A DNA stretch of 52,333 bases from a virus (IMGVR_UViG_3300043446_000626:1-52333); one strand, 5' to 3'; shown: positions 8,581-23,022, counted from the stretch's first letter. The notes: generated by a model not told the origin, from the letters alone. Made by a program: numbers and translations.

Positions 8581-9075
8581 ATGCTTGAACTACTCAGTGG
8601 CGGTATCTTCGGCTCCCTCCTTGGAGGCGTGTTCCGCCTTGCCCCGGAAGTCCTGAAGTTTTTCGACAAGAAGAATGAACGCAGCCATGAACTACTGATG
8701 TTCAACCGCCAGTGCGAACTGGAGCAGATCCGTGGTCAGCAGAAGTTGGCTGAGATTGGGGCCGAGCGGGACAAGGCCATTGACACAGGCGTCATGGATG
8801 CCTTCAACGCCGCCATCAACCAACAGGCTGAGATGGCGAAAGCCGCAGGGGGTTGGGCAGCATCTCTGTCCGCTTCAGTCCGCCCGGTGGTTACCTACTG
8901 GGTTATCCTGCTGTGGTCGTTCATTCACCTATGGTTTGCTTGGAACTCGTGGATGGCAGGCGCTTCGCCCAAGGAAGTCTTCATGACCATGATGACGGCT
9001 GATTTCATGGCTCTGGTGTCCGGAACCATCAATTATTGGTTCCTTGACCGCACTTTGAAGCAGCGTGGCCTATGA
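8581..9075 (+). CDS. Holin of the GTA/3TM type
   Basis: A 164-aa protein with a glycine-rich hydrophobic N-terminus (GGIFGSLLGGVFRL), a central charged helix, then RPVVTYWVILLWSF and a third hydrophobic stretch (ADFMALVSGTINYWF). The order, and the SVRPVVTYW motif before the second span, fit the three-span holin family of gene-transfer agents and phages. Holins make the inner-membrane lesion that releases endolysin. The next gene, the endolysin, overlaps it by 4 bp. Confidence 0.78.
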   Translation: MLELLSGGIFGSLLGGVFRLAPEVLKFFDKKNERSHELLMFNRQCELEQIRGQQKLAEIGAERDKAIDTGVMDAFNAAINQQAEMAKAAGGWAASLSASVRPVVTYWVILLWSFIHLWFAWNSWMAGASPKEVFMTMMTADFMALVSGTINYWFLDRTLKQRGL

Positions 9076-9515
9076 ATCTCGACCTCGCAGCAGAACTCTG
9101 CCGCAGGTTTGAGGGGTTTAGGAGCAAACCCTACCTCTGCCCTGCCGGTGTTCCTACCATCGGGTATGGCAGCACCTACTACGCTTCTGGAGCCAAGGTT
9201 ACGCTTAACGACGCTCCTGTAACCAAGGAAGAGGCGAATGCTCTATTGATGACAGAGTTGAGCCACACCTATGCTCTTGGAGTTTTGAGGCTCTGCCCCA
9301 TTTTGGCCGCGCATCCGGCTAGGTTCAATGCGATCGTGGACTTTTGCTACAACCTAGGGGTCGGGAGGCTTCAAACCTCCACCCTTAGGCGCAAGATCAA
9401 CGCTCAGGACTGGGATGGCGCAAAGGAGCAGTTGATGCTATGGACCAAAGCAGGGGGGAAAGTCTTGCCTGGACTGGTCCGTCGTCGTGAAGCCGAAGTC
9501 TCTTTGATGGGGTAA
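9072..9515 (+). CDS. Endolysin, T4-type lysozyme (GH24)
   Basis: A 147-aa muramidase that hydrolyses peptidoglycan glycan strands. The catalytic triad pattern E-8aa-C-5aa-T is present: Glu14 in RRFEGF, Cys23 in YLCPAG and Thr29 in PTIGYG. Downstream come RFNAIVDFCYNLG and the C-terminal GLVRRREAE box of the family. Length is normal. There is no clear N-terminal signal-anchor, so release probably depends on the upstream holin. Confidence 0.93.
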   Translation: MNLDLAAELCRRFEGFRSKPYLCPAGVPTIGYGSTYYASGAKVTLNDAPVTKEEANALLMTELSHTYALGVLRLCPILAAHPARFNAIVDFCYNLGVGRLQTSTLRRKINAQDWDGAKEQLMLWTKAGGKVLPGLVRRREAEVSLMG

Positions 9516-9517
9516 AC

Positions 9518-9910
9518 ATGAGTTCTGCCGTCAAAACCAACCCTGAGAAGTGGAAGCGGATCGTCGCTTCGGTCAAAGCCTCCGATAAGGGCGGAAAGCC
9601 CGGTCAGTGGAGTGCTCGGAAGGCCCAATTGGCCACTCAGAGATACAAAGGCTCTGGAGGGGGTTACAAGGGGCCGAAAAGTGCCGATAATTCGCTCTCA
9701 AAGTGGACTAAAGAGGACTGGGGAACTAGGTCCGGGAAGCCCTCCACTCAAGGCCCTGAGGCGACTGGCGAAAGGTATCTGCCCAAAACTGCTCGGGAGA
9801 AACTATCCCCGGCGGAGTACGCGGCGACAACCCGAGCCAAGCGCGAGGGGATGAAGCAGGGAAAACAGTTCGTTCCTCAGCCCGAATCGATCAAGAAAAA
9901 GGTGTGGTGA
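9518..9910 (+). CDS. DUF5872-like small basic protein
   Basis: A 130-aa, Lys/Arg-rich, Cys-free protein. Its core WTKEDWGTRSG followed by TGERYLP matches the DUF5872 pattern seen in phage and giant-virus genes. The N-terminal part (WKRIVASVKASDKGG, WSARKAQLA) is also typical. It precedes an adaptor gene by 1 bp, just as the DUF6321-like protein precedes the other adaptor. It may be a small virion or DNA-associated protein; function is unknown. Confidence 0.7.
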   Translation: MSSAVKTNPEKWKRIVASVKASDKGGKPGQWSARKAQLATQRYKGSGGGYKGPKSADNSLSKWTKEDWGTRSGKPSTQGPEATGERYLPKTAREKLSPAEYAATTRAKREGMKQGKQFVPQPESIKKKVW

Positions 9911-9911
9911 T

Positions 9912-10547
9912 ATGACAGTCGCAGCCGTCATGACCTACGACAGTTTGGTCGAAAACATCCAGTCCTACCTGGAGCGTACCGACCAAGCGACGCTCGACAA
10001 GATTCCTCTGTTCATCATGCTCGCCGAGCAGGTTATTGCTTCCCAGATCAAGTTTCTGGGAAACCTGACGGTCCAAACCAGTGCGATGGTGCAGGGCGCT
10101 AACGTCATCGACAAACCTGCCCGGTGGCACAAAACGGTATCGATGAACATCACCGTTGCAGGCAAGCGCTACCCAGTTCTGCTTCGCAGGTACGAGTACC
10201 TGCGGGAGTATTGGCCTGATCCGGCTCAAGAACTGATCCCGAAGTTCTATTGCGACTACGACTACACCCATTGGATGGTGGCGCCCACGCCGGACTCCGC
10301 CTACAACTTCGAGGTGCTGTACTACGAGCGGATTCAGCCCCTGGACAGCAGCAACCAGACCAACTGGTTCACGATATATGCGCCTCAAGCGTTGCTGTAC
10401 GGTTCTTTGCTGCAGGCGATGCCGTTCCTGAAGAACGACGAGCGGATGCCGATGTGGCAGCAGCAGTACGACGCGATCATGCAGACCTTGATGGCTGAAG
10501 ACAAGTTGCGTGTTGCCGATCGTCAAGCGGTCGCGGTAGACAGTTAA
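9912..10547 (+). CDS. SU10-type head-tail adaptor
   Basis: A 211-aa protein with the adaptor pattern: an N-terminal helical part (YDSLVENIQSYLERT, IPLFIMLAEQVIASQIKF), a central beta part with WHKTVSMNIT and LLRRYEYLREYWPDP, then YYERIQPLDSSNQTNW and an alpha-helical C-terminus (YAPQALLYGSLLQAMPFLK). Adaptors of this family form the dodecameric ring below the portal. Length is usual, unlike the enlarged paralogue at 68-1150. A homing endonuclease follows at once. Confidence 0.82.
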   Translation: MTVAAVMTYDSLVENIQSYLERTDQATLDKIPLFIMLAEQVIASQIKFLGNLTVQTSAMVQGANVIDKPARWHKTVSMNITVAGKRYPVLLRRYEYLREYWPDPAQELIPKFYCDYDYTHWMVAPTPDSAYNFEVLYYERIQPLDSSNQTNWFTIYAPQALLYGSLLQAMPFLKNDERMPMWQQQYDAIMQTLMAEDKLRVADRQAVAVDS

Positions 10548-10556
10548 GGATTGACC

Positions 10557-11285
10557 ATGACTGTTTGGGCCGTCTACATCGTCACGAACAAAGCCAACGG
10601 CAAGCAGTACGTTGGCATTGCCAAGGACTTGAAGCGCCGTTGGCATCAGCACATCTCGGCCAATGGAAGTGCTCCTGCGCTTCATGCTGCGATTAAGAAG
10701 TATGGCAAAGACGGCTTCATCTTCTCTCACATCTGTGATGCGTTTGACTTTGAGGCGGCCTGTGATCTTGAGCGGATGCTCATTCAGCAGCACAACACTA
10801 AGTCTCCGTATGGCTACAACCTGACAGATGGTGGCGATGGAGTTGTAGGACGAGCCCTGACTCAGGAAGAAATTCAGCATCGGCGCGAATTTATGTTGTC
10901 TTACTCTGCCTCCATGACTGCTGAGGAGCGTTCTGCAAAATTTGGTTGGGCAAAGGGACGCAAGTGGACTCCAGAGCAGATTGAGCAGATCAGCGCATCT
11001 AACAAAGGCAAGAACTCGGGCAAAAGGCCATCGGAAGAAGTAAGGGCCAAGATGTCTGTCGCCCACAAGGCTCGTTCTCGTAAGCCTATGAGCGATGAAA
11101 CCAAAGAGAAGATCCGCCAGTCTCTGCTAGGTCGTAAGATGCCAGAAGCCGAGAAACCCAAGCACGCGAGTTTCTTGGGCCGAAAGCATACGGAAGAGAC
11201 TAAGGCCAAGATTCGCGCTTCAAACATTGCAACGAAGGCTCTTCTAAAAGCCAAGAGACTCGCCGAAGAAGAGGTGGATAAATGA
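10557..11285 (+). CDS. GIY-YIG homing endonuclease with NUMOD3 repeats (second copy type)
   Basis: A 242-aa protein counted from the ATG at 10557, 9 bp after the adaptor stop. The nuclease core is VYIVTNK...QYVGIAKDLKRRW, with Glu in CDLERMLIQ and the GYNLTDGG box. The C-terminal half holds four NUMOD3-like repeats (WTPEQIEQISASNKGK, PSEEVRAKMSVAHK, MSDETKEKIRQSLLGRK, HTEETKAKIRASN). It lies between adaptor and fibre-like genes, and its TGA overlaps the next ATG. Sequence and codon use differ from the copy at 4488, so the two are probably separate arrivals rather than a recent duplication. Confidence 0.87.
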   Translation: MTVWAVYIVTNKANGKQYVGIAKDLKRRWHQHISANGSAPALHAAIKKYGKDGFIFSHICDAFDFEAACDLERMLIQQHNTKSPYGYNLTDGGDGVVGRALTQEEIQHRREFMLSYSASMTAEERSAKFGWAKGRKWTPEQIEQISASNKGKNSGKRPSEEVRAKMSVAHKARSRKPMSDETKEKIRQSLLGRKMPEAEKPKHASFLGRKHTEETKAKIRASNIATKALLKAKRLAEEEVDK

Positions 11286-12523
11286 CTAGTTATAACTCGG
11301 TCTTCACGGGCCAAGTCATTCAGCCGACGGATGTTTCCTTCCGGGCCGTTACGCTGTCTGCGAACACTCAACTGCAGTGGCCCATCAACGGCAACGCAAC
11401 GGACGACTTCGCAGCGCGGATCATGAATGTGACGGCCACCACGAGTGGCCTGTCTCTTTATATGCCGCCCGCGAACCAGACTTCGGTCGGCAACGATGCC
11501 TTGATCCGCAACACGGGTTCGAACTCGTTCACGGTCAAAACCTACGGCGGCAACAGCACGATCATCACGATCGCCGCGGGTGAAGCAAAGTACATCTACA
11601 TCACAGCCAACCCGGATGTATACGGAACTTGGGGCAACATCGCATTCGGAACTGGCACTTCTGCCGCTGATGCTGCTTCCCTGGCCGGGTACGGTCTCCT
11701 GGCCACCGGGTCTACTCTGAACCAGAGCCACCCGACTGCCTCATTGATTGCGGCGTACACCTTTGCTGCATCTGATCGGGCTCAGACCTATGTGTGGTCT
11801 GGCGGGACGACTACGGCAACGCTTTCTGCTGCGTCTACTCTTGGCAACAACTGGTTCTTCCTGTTCAAGAACAACGGAACCGGGACGGTCACGATCGGAA
11901 CCACCGGTTCACAACTACTGGATGGGGCCACGAGCAAGGCGTTTGCTCCTGGAGAGTCCGCCTTCATTGTCTGTACTGGTACGGCATTCGTCACGATCGG
12001 CTACGGTGTCAGCACTCAATTCGAGTTCGGCGTACTGACCAAGCCGGTGACCAGTGGGGCTTACTCACTGACGGCTTCAGAAGCCTCAAACGTCATTCAG
12101 TTCTACACCGGCACCCTGTCTGGGAACGTCACGGTCACCTATCCCCCGGTGGTGAACCTCTATGTGGTGTCCAACCAGACTTCCGCAGGCGGATACACCC
12201 TGACCGTCACCACAGGCATCATTGGTGGCGCATCCGCCGTGGTTCCATCTGGTGGACAGGCCACCCTGATCTGCGACGGGACAAACTTCTACAACGCCAA
12301 CACGACTCAAGCGGGCGCAACCTCTCTGAGTTTGATCAACGGCACGGCAGGCTCTCCATCCTTGAACTTTGCTTCTGAGACCAACACGGGCGTGTATCGT
12401 CCTGGAGCGGGCCGATTCGGCGTTTCGATCCTGAGCAACTTGGTTTTGGATGTCAATGCATCAGGCGTCAATGTGACGGGGTCTGGCAACTTCACCACCG
12501 GCATCTCCGGCGGGGCATTCTGA
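11282..12523 (+). CDS. Beta-rich tail/fibre structural protein
   Basis: A 413-aa, Thr/Ser/Gly-rich protein. The segments WFFLFKNNGTGTVTI and FAPGESAFIVCTGTAFVTIG recur in related form (VNLYVVSNQTSAGGYTLTV, VPSGGQATLICDGTNFYN), so there appear to be two or three copies of one beta-sandwich module. Such modules are typical of phage fibres and decoration proteins. The C-terminus (VNVTGSGNFTTGISGGAF) resembles that of the 992-aa fibre. It overlaps both neighbours by a few bases. Confidence 0.68.
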   Translation: MTSYNSVFTGQVIQPTDVSFRAVTLSANTQLQWPINGNATDDFAARIMNVTATTSGLSLYMPPANQTSVGNDALIRNTGSNSFTVKTYGGNSTIITIAAGEAKYIYITANPDVYGTWGNIAFGTGTSAADAASLAGYGLLATGSTLNQSHPTASLIAAYTFAASDRAQTYVWSGGTTTATLSAASTLGNNWFFLFKNNGTGTVTIGTTGSQLLDGATSKAFAPGESAFIVCTGTAFVTIGYGVSTQFEFGVLTKPVTSGAYSLTASEASNVIQFYTGTLSGNVTVTYPPVVNLYVVSNQTSAGGYTLTVTTGIIGGASAVVPSGGQATLICDGTNFYNANTTQAGATSLSLINGTAGSPSLNFASETNTGVYRPGAGRFGVSILSNLVLDVNASGVNVTGSGNFTTGISGGAF

Positions 12524-14789
12524 TGACGAAGAAGGTCTTCTCGCTCGACACCAAGCCCGGTATTCAGCGGGACGGAACTTACTTTGACAAGGAGTTCTAC
12601 ACCGATGGTCGTTGGGTGAGGTTTCAGCGGGGCCGTCCTCGCAAGATCGGCGGGTACCGGCTGATCACCAACCAGATTGCGGGACCGTCTCGGGGCATCT
12701 ATGTGGTGCCCCGAAACCTATTCAATAACATCTACAACGGCTACTCCGATGGCCTGCAGGTCATCCCTGTGGACGCCAACGGGACTGGATCGGGCATCAC
12801 CGACTACACGTTCGGCGGATCCATCCTGACGACCAATGTCTTGGTGGGTGGGTCTGCATACACCAACGGCACCTATACCGGCGTTCCGCTGTCCTATGTC
12901 ACCACAGGCAAAGGATCGGGTGCTTCGGCCACGATCGTCGTCTCTGGCGGGGCTGTTACGTCCGTGACCATCACCGGGCCCGGATTTGGGTATCTGGTGT
13001 ACGACAAGTTGACAGCCGCGGCATCCCTGATTGGCGGAACTGGTTCAGGTTTTTCTTTCCAGGTAGCCACGACTTCAAGTTGCTTCACGCCGTCGGACGC
13101 CAATATGTGGCAGTTCGACACCTTCACCGACTCGTCTGGAAGCGGCGCCAACCTGCTCTTGGCTCATCCTTCGCAAGACCTGAACAACATCGACAGCGAC
13201 ACGAACTCTCCTGTCCTTTGCGGGCCCTTGGATCAGACGAACCTTCGTCCGATTGGGGTGTTCACTGAAGTTGCGGCAACGATCACCTCGGGATCCGCGA
13301 CGGTGACTCTTGCTGCTGCAAACCTCAACATTGGGGCCGGACAACTTATCACTGGACCTGGGATTCCCGCCGGAACTCGTGTCAGCGCTGTCTCTACGAC
13401 GACCCTGACCTTGAGCCAAAACGCCACGGCAAACGGCTCCAACGTCACCCTGGTCTTTGACAACGAGGTCTCTGTCTCTGGTGGAGTGGTTTCTCTTCAC
13501 CCGTATGTATTCGTCTACGGCAACGACGGGTTTTTGAGGAACTGCGCCGCAGGCAACATCGACGACTGGACTTCTGCTGACGCCAACGAAGTGAACGTGG
13601 CCACGGGCAAGATTGTCCAAGGGCTTCCGGTTCGCGGTGGTTCTAACGCCCCATCAGGACTTTTCTGGTCCCTGGACTCCCTGATTCGGGTTTCCTATGC
13701 CCCGACGAACGTCGTGGTGGGCGGAACGACGATCACCCAATACTGGCGGTATGACGTTGTCACTTCCCAGTCTTCGATCCTGTCTTCTCAGTGCGTGATT
13801 GAGTACGACGGCGTGTACTTCTGGTGCGGCACTGACCGATTCCTGCTGTACAACGGTGTGGTCAAGGAGATCCCCAACTCCATGAACCAGAACTGGTTCT
13901 TTGACAACCTGAACTACACGCAGCGTCAGAAGGTTTGGGTCACGAAGGTTCCTCGTTTTGGGGAGATCTGGTGGTTCTATCCTCGCGGCAATTCTGAGGA
14001 GTGCAACGACGCCATCATCTACAACATCCGCGAGAACACTTGGTACGACCTTGGAGAGGCTCTTGGGGCTCGCAGGTCTGCAGGGTACTTCTCTCAGGTC
14101 TTCCGTTTCCCTGTGAATGCAGGATGGGAGACCAACGCCGTAGGCGGGGTGTTGAACACCTCCATCGCAAATGCGGGATCCTCCTACACCAACGGGACGT
14201 ATTCCTACATCGCACTGACCGGCGGGACTGGAACTGGCGCAAAAGCCGACATTGTGGTGTCTGGCGGGAAAGTGATCTCCATTGTGATCGACGACCGCGG
14301 GACTGGGTATACGGTTGGAGACACCTTGTCTGCCTCCATACCTGCGGGGTCTGGATTTCAGTTGACGGTTGGTTCTACTGTGGACTTTGTGTCCCTGTGG
14401 CAACACGAAGTGGGTACCGATGCGGTGGCCTTCACAAGCGCAGAAGCCATTGAATCATTCTTCGAGACATCTGACCTTGGATGGGTTGCGGGCGGTCCTT
14501 CGCAGCCTGATCCCGTTGGGGAGAACAAGTGGCTGCGGATTGAGCGGGTAGAGCCTGACTTCATCCAAGAAGGCGACATGGATCTCTATGTTGTGGGCCG
14601 TCCGTTCGCTCAAAACGAGGACAAGATCACTGGCCCCTATACCTTCTCTCCAACGACCGGCAAAATTGATATGCGCGAGCAGCGCCGAGAACTTCGGTTT
14701 AAGTTTGTGTCGAACGTGGCCGGGGGAACGTACCAGTTGGGCAGAATCATCGTTAACGCAGACCTGGGCGACTCTCGTCCGTACTCAAC

Positions 14790-14793
<4 letters not shown>
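12523..14793 (+). CDS. Tail nozzle / P22 gp10-like tail tube protein with two inserted modules
   Basis: A 756-aa protein. It opens with DTKPGIQRDGTYFDKEFYTDGRWVRF-like matter and has beta-propeller-like segments (WRYDVVTSQSSILSSQCVIEYDG kept apart by loops, RFLLYNGVVKEIP, IWWFYPRG, NTWYDLGEALGAR), as in nozzle or gp10-type proteins at the distal tail of short-tailed phages. Two copies of a module of about 55 residues (SAYTNGTYTGVPL... GASATIVVSGGAVTSVTI... GFGYLVYDKL and SSYTNGTYSYIAL... GAKADIVVSGGKVISIVI... GTGYTVGDTL) are inserted near residues 107-165 and 544-605. It follows the adaptor region directly. Confidence 0.75.
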
Positions 14794-19560
<4,767 letters not shown>

Positions 19561-19570
19561 AGGAGCAACC

Positions 19571-20563
19571 ATGGGACTCTTCGATCCGATCGCCCCGCCA
19601 AATGTAGAAACGTCTCGGACTACTGCGGCGACCGCTCCGTCGTATCTGACCGACTACCTGACGGCTCTTGCCTCTAAGGGGATTGAGCAACTTAACGTCC
19701 CTGGTTCAGAGTTGGTGGCAGGACCATCCTTCCTGCAGCAGACGGCTTTTGATATTGCGCCTGGGGCTCTAACAGCCTTTCAGTCACCTATGGCTTCTGC
19801 ACAGAAGGCAGCAGAAGCAGGTGCTGCGGCCATCACCCCGACTGACATCTCTGCTTTTTACAACCCGTATGAGAAATCGGTTGTGGACGAGATGGCCCGC
19901 CAAAGTGCTCAGAACGTCCAACAGCAGTACCTGCCTCAGTTGCGGGGCGCTTTTGGCGGAACTGGTGCTTTCGGAAGCCGCCGGTATGCCGGGGCTGTAG
20001 GCCAGTCCCTGGCGGATGTTCAGTCCGACCTTCTGGGTCAACAGTCCAAGTACCGTGCAGCAGGCTTCCAAAGCGCTTTGGATGCTGCGCTGAGGCAAAA
20101 GACGGGGCAGACTTCTGCAGCAAATGCACTGTCTGGAATCGGCACGGGTATTCAATCTGCGACCACTACTGGCTTGAAAACTCTGTCAGATTTGGGCGGC
20201 ATTCAGCAGGCGCTTGAGCAGGCAAAGATCGAGGCTCCGACCATTCGGGCTCAGAACATTGCTCAGATCCTTCGTGGATACACCTATCCGACGACGACGG
20301 AAGAAACATATAAGGGGCCCGCGTCTATATACGGTCCTTCTCCGCTTTCGCAGGTTGCCGCTCTTAGTTCATTGATTGGCTCTGGCTTCTCAAGCCCGAG
20401 CGGATGGGGCAACAAGTTGTTGGATTGGTTTGGCAAACAAATTGGAAGCACCGGCCTTAGTTACAACCCTGGAGCAGGATACGGAACGGGCACCACTTCA
20501 ACTGGGTTGAACATCTACGACCCGAACAACTATCCGCCCATTGATCCTGACGTTGGGCCGTAA
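19571..20563 (+). CDS. Probable internal virion protein (NPY...GGxGxGSRR family)
   Basis: A 330-aa protein behind AAAGGAGCAACC. The segment FYNPYEKSVVDEMARQ followed by GAFGGTGAFGSRRYAGAVG matches a motif common in internal proteins of aquatic short-tailed phages (NPYxxxVVD... GxFGGSR). Much of the rest is Ala-rich helix. The C-terminal part is Gly/Tyr/Pro-rich (NPGAGYGTG, NNYPPIDPDVGP). It is placed among other large non-enzymatic virion genes. Ejection with DNA is inferred from family and position. Confidence 0.6.
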   Translation: MGLFDPIAPPNVETSRTTAATAPSYLTDYLTALASKGIEQLNVPGSELVAGPSFLQQTAFDIAPGALTAFQSPMASAQKAAEAGAAAITPTDISAFYNPYEKSVVDEMARQSAQNVQQQYLPQLRGAFGGTGAFGSRRYAGAVGQSLADVQSDLLGQQSKYRAAGFQSALDAALRQKTGQTSAANALSGIGTGIQSATTTGLKTLSDLGGIQQALEQAKIEAPTIRAQNIAQILRGYTYPTTTEETYKGPASIYGPSPLSQVAALSSLIGSGFSSPSGWGNKLLDWFGKQIGSTGLSYNPGAGYGTGTTSTGLNIYDPNNYPPIDPDVGP

Positions 20564-20572
20564 GGAAAAACG

Positions 20573-22009
20573 ATGGCAACTGCTCAACGCCCTCCCCTGT
20601 CGATGATGGCTGAGACCCCTGAGGAGCAAGCCGCTCTTGAGAAGGTCACAGCAAGCCGAAAGGCCCTTGAGGATGCTCTAAGGTCTCGGGAGAACCAACT
20701 CTTCGATCCCGTTCTTTTGGCCATGGCTCAGGGCTTCTTGAGCCCCACCAAGAGCGGATCGTTTGGCGAGACTTTGGGTAACGTGGCCGGACTGGTTGGC
20801 TCTGCCCAGTCAGGACAAGAAAAGCAGGCCATGGAAATCGCCCAGATGCGGGCGGAGTTGGCCGCCCAGGAACTGGGCATGGCTCAGGCTACTCGGGGCG
20901 AGCGTGAATTCCAAAGGCTTCTTGGCCCTCGTGCGCCTGAAGGTGCCGCTCCTGCAGGGGCTCCGTCTGCGCTGCCTGAACAAGGCATGAGGCCGTTGAA
21001 TGAGACGGATATTGCTCGTTTGGCTGCCATGCCTGGGATGGAAGGGCGAGCCAAGATCCTTGGCGATATGCTGAAGTCGCAGCGCGATCGGTTTGCCATC
21101 TCCATGCAGGGCATCGTATTCGACCGAGATACTCAGAAGTATCTGAACCTGCCGATCCCTGGGCAGAAGCAAGAAGAGTTCTCTACTCCCTACGGCACAT
21201 TCAAGATGACGCCGTATGAGTACGACCAGTACAAGAACGCCGAAGAAGCCGGTAAAGGCTCGGAGTGGATTGAGTCCTTCCGTCGTCCTGGTGGCGCAGC
21301 CAAGCCTGCACAGGCGGCTCCTGGTGCTGCCGAAGCAGCGCCCGGACGGTTGACCACTTCAGAGTCCGAAGCAAGAGCGGCGGCTTTGAAGAAAGAGGCC
21401 GAGGCCGGAGCGGCATCTCGCGCAGATCAAACCTCTCAGGTCCGTACCGCAGGCAAGGCTGCTCTGGGTCTTTTGCCAATCTATGACCGGATGGAGGTTC
21501 TCCTGAAGGCTCCCGGCATGGATCAGGTCATGGGCGTCTTGGAGCGTGGTGATGTGATCTCTGCTCTCGGTAACCTTGCCGAGGAGGCCATCCGGGTTGG
21601 GACGTTCTCTGTTGGTGTTCCTGCAGTTCGCAAGATCATCGCTCAGACCGGCGCCCCGCAGGATGTGATCGACCGTGCTGCTGAGTTGGGTCAACTCTTG
21701 GCCATCACGCAGTTCGAGCAGCGCAAGGGCCTGGGATCCGGTACTTCTGTGTCGAACTTTGAGCAGACCATGGTCAACGCCATGGGCCCCAACATGACCG
21801 ACACCATGCGGTCGTTCGGTCAGAAGTTGAACTTCTTGCGTGAGAAGGCGAAGTTTGAGAACGAACTGGCTTCTGCCCTGCGTAAGAGCAAGATGCAGTA
21901 CGAGGACTTTGAAGACACTCCGGAGTTCGCCAAGTTGTTTGGCGAGTATCAGCGCCGAGTGACGAACATCGTGTATCCGGGCAAGAAGCCGTTCCAGGTG
22001 ATGAGGTAA
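20573..22009 (+). CDS. Probable internal virion protein, helical
   Basis: A 478-aa, largely alpha-helical protein with Ala/Gln/Glu-rich segments (ALEKVTASRKALEDALRSRE, EIAQMRAELAAQELGMAQ) and a Pro/Ala linker around residues 120-145. The C-terminal third (TGAPQDVIDRAAELGQLLA, FEQTMVNAMGPNMTD) recalls sequences in internal virion proteins of uncultured phages. No catalytic motif is visible. It stands 9 bp from its upstream neighbour, in the same operon. An ejection-type function is plausible but unproven. Confidence 0.5.
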   Translation: MATAQRPPLSMMAETPEEQAALEKVTASRKALEDALRSRENQLFDPVLLAMAQGFLSPTKSGSFGETLGNVAGLVGSAQSGQEKQAMEIAQMRAELAAQELGMAQATRGEREFQRLLGPRAPEGAAPAGAPSALPEQGMRPLNETDIARLAAMPGMEGRAKILGDMLKSQRDRFAISMQGIVFDRDTQKYLNLPIPGQKQEEFSTPYGTFKMTPYEYDQYKNAEEAGKGSEWIESFRRPGGAAKPAQAAPGAAEAAPGRLTTSESEARAAALKKEAEAGAASRADQTSQVRTAGKAALGLLPIYDRMEVLLKAPGMDQVMGVLERGDVISALGNLAEEAIRVGTFSVGVPAVRKIIAQTGAPQDVIDRAAELGQLLAITQFEQRKGLGSGTSVSNFEQTMVNAMGPNMTDTMRSFGQKLNFLREKAKFENELASALRKSKMQYEDFEDTPEFAKLFGEYQRRVTNIVYPGKKPFQVMR

Positions 22010-22011
22010 CC

Positions 22012-23022
22012 ATGGCCGAGAAACAGTTCAAGGTCCAGACCCCTGACGGGAAGTTCATCACCGTCACGGCTCCTGAGAACGCCACGGATGCCGAAATTGA
22101 GGCCCTGGCTGCGGCTCAGTTCTACAAGACGCCCACTCGGGAGAAAGTTGATCTGACCCCAGATCCAAACACAATCCGTGTTCTTCAGGCCGAGTATCAA
22201 AGAGAAGTTCAGCGTATTTTGGATGCCAGGGCAAAAGGCGATGCTGATGCTTTGCGAAGGGCTGAGGTCGATCGAGCATCTGTTGCCAGAGAACTGCAAC
22301 GCCTGGGCCCGAATTTGATCCCTGGTGCAGACACGACGCCTGAACCTAGGGCTGCTGCGCCTACCCCGGCTCAGTCTTTGGCCAGTCGTGCTCGTGAAGC
22401 CACTCAAAACATCGACCCCACCAGGGCGTTGATTGATCTCGCCGCGGCAACTACTGGGGCGGGCGGCTCTCAAATGATGCAGGGACTGATGGCCAATGTG
22501 CAGGGCGGCCCGACAACTACTCGCACCGGAACTCCCGTGGAGAAGTGGGCCGGAGCCATGGGCTATGGCAATCGGGGAGGAAGAACCTTCTCCGAGGCTC
22601 ATCAAATGGAACAAGGTCTGCGCAAGGGAGCCAAGATCGGCGGGGTTCAGCCTGAGTTCCGATTTGCCAAGCCTCCGACTGTTGAGCCCGCAATGGCCCA
22701 AAGAGTTGGCCAGAGCATGATGGGAGCGCCCAAGACTGTTGGGGCTCTTGGCGGACTGGGGATGGCCGAATCCGGCATGGAAGCCATGCGTCGGATGGAA
22801 CAAGGCGATCCTATCGGTGCTGCTATTGCCGGTGCGGGAGCCCTTGGTGGTGGCGCGGCGATGGTCCCGACGCCCGCTACTCGATTGGGCGGAACTGCCC
22901 TGGGTATGGCTTCACCACTTTCCCTGTACCTACTGGACAAGATGCGTTCCCGCGGGGTCGCCCTCGAAGAGGCTCAAAGGGCCTTGACAGGCGTTGACCT
23001 CATGGGTAATCCTATGCCCTAA
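22012..23022 (+). CDS. Probable internal virion protein with an N-terminal PDGxxxxVxAPxxAT motif
   Basis: A 336-aa protein beginning FKVQTPDGKFITVTAPENAT followed by DAEIEALA. A similar short N-terminal module occurs on many phage internal virion proteins, often in front of lytic transglycosylases; no such enzyme domain is seen here. The C-terminal third is Gly/Ala/Met-rich and hydrophobic (GAAIAGAGALGGGAAMV, GMASPLSLYLLDKM) and could insert in a membrane. It is the last gene of the late transcript, just before the terminator at 23062. Confidence 0.58.
   Translation: MAEKQFKVQTPDGKFITVTAPENATDAEIEALAAAQFYKTPTREKVDLTPDPNTIRVLQAEYQREVQRILDARAKGDADALRRAEVDRASVARELQRLGPNLIPGADTTPEPRAAAPTPAQSLASRAREATQNIDPTRALIDLAAATTGAGGSQMMQGLMANVQGGPTTTRTGTPVEKWAGAMGYGNRGGRTFSEAHQMEQGLRKGAKIGGVQPEFRFAKPPTVEPAMAQRVGQSMMGAPKTVGALGGLGMAESGMEAMRRMEQGDPIGAAIAGAGALGGGAAMVPTPATRLGGTALGMASPLSLYLLDKMRSRGVALEEAQRALTGVDLMGNPMP

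Noticed and set aside
9891-11066. 391-aa reverse ORF across adaptor 2 and the GIY-YIG gene
   Set aside because: Antisense to two recognised proteins, with no motif and a start in the middle of another gene.
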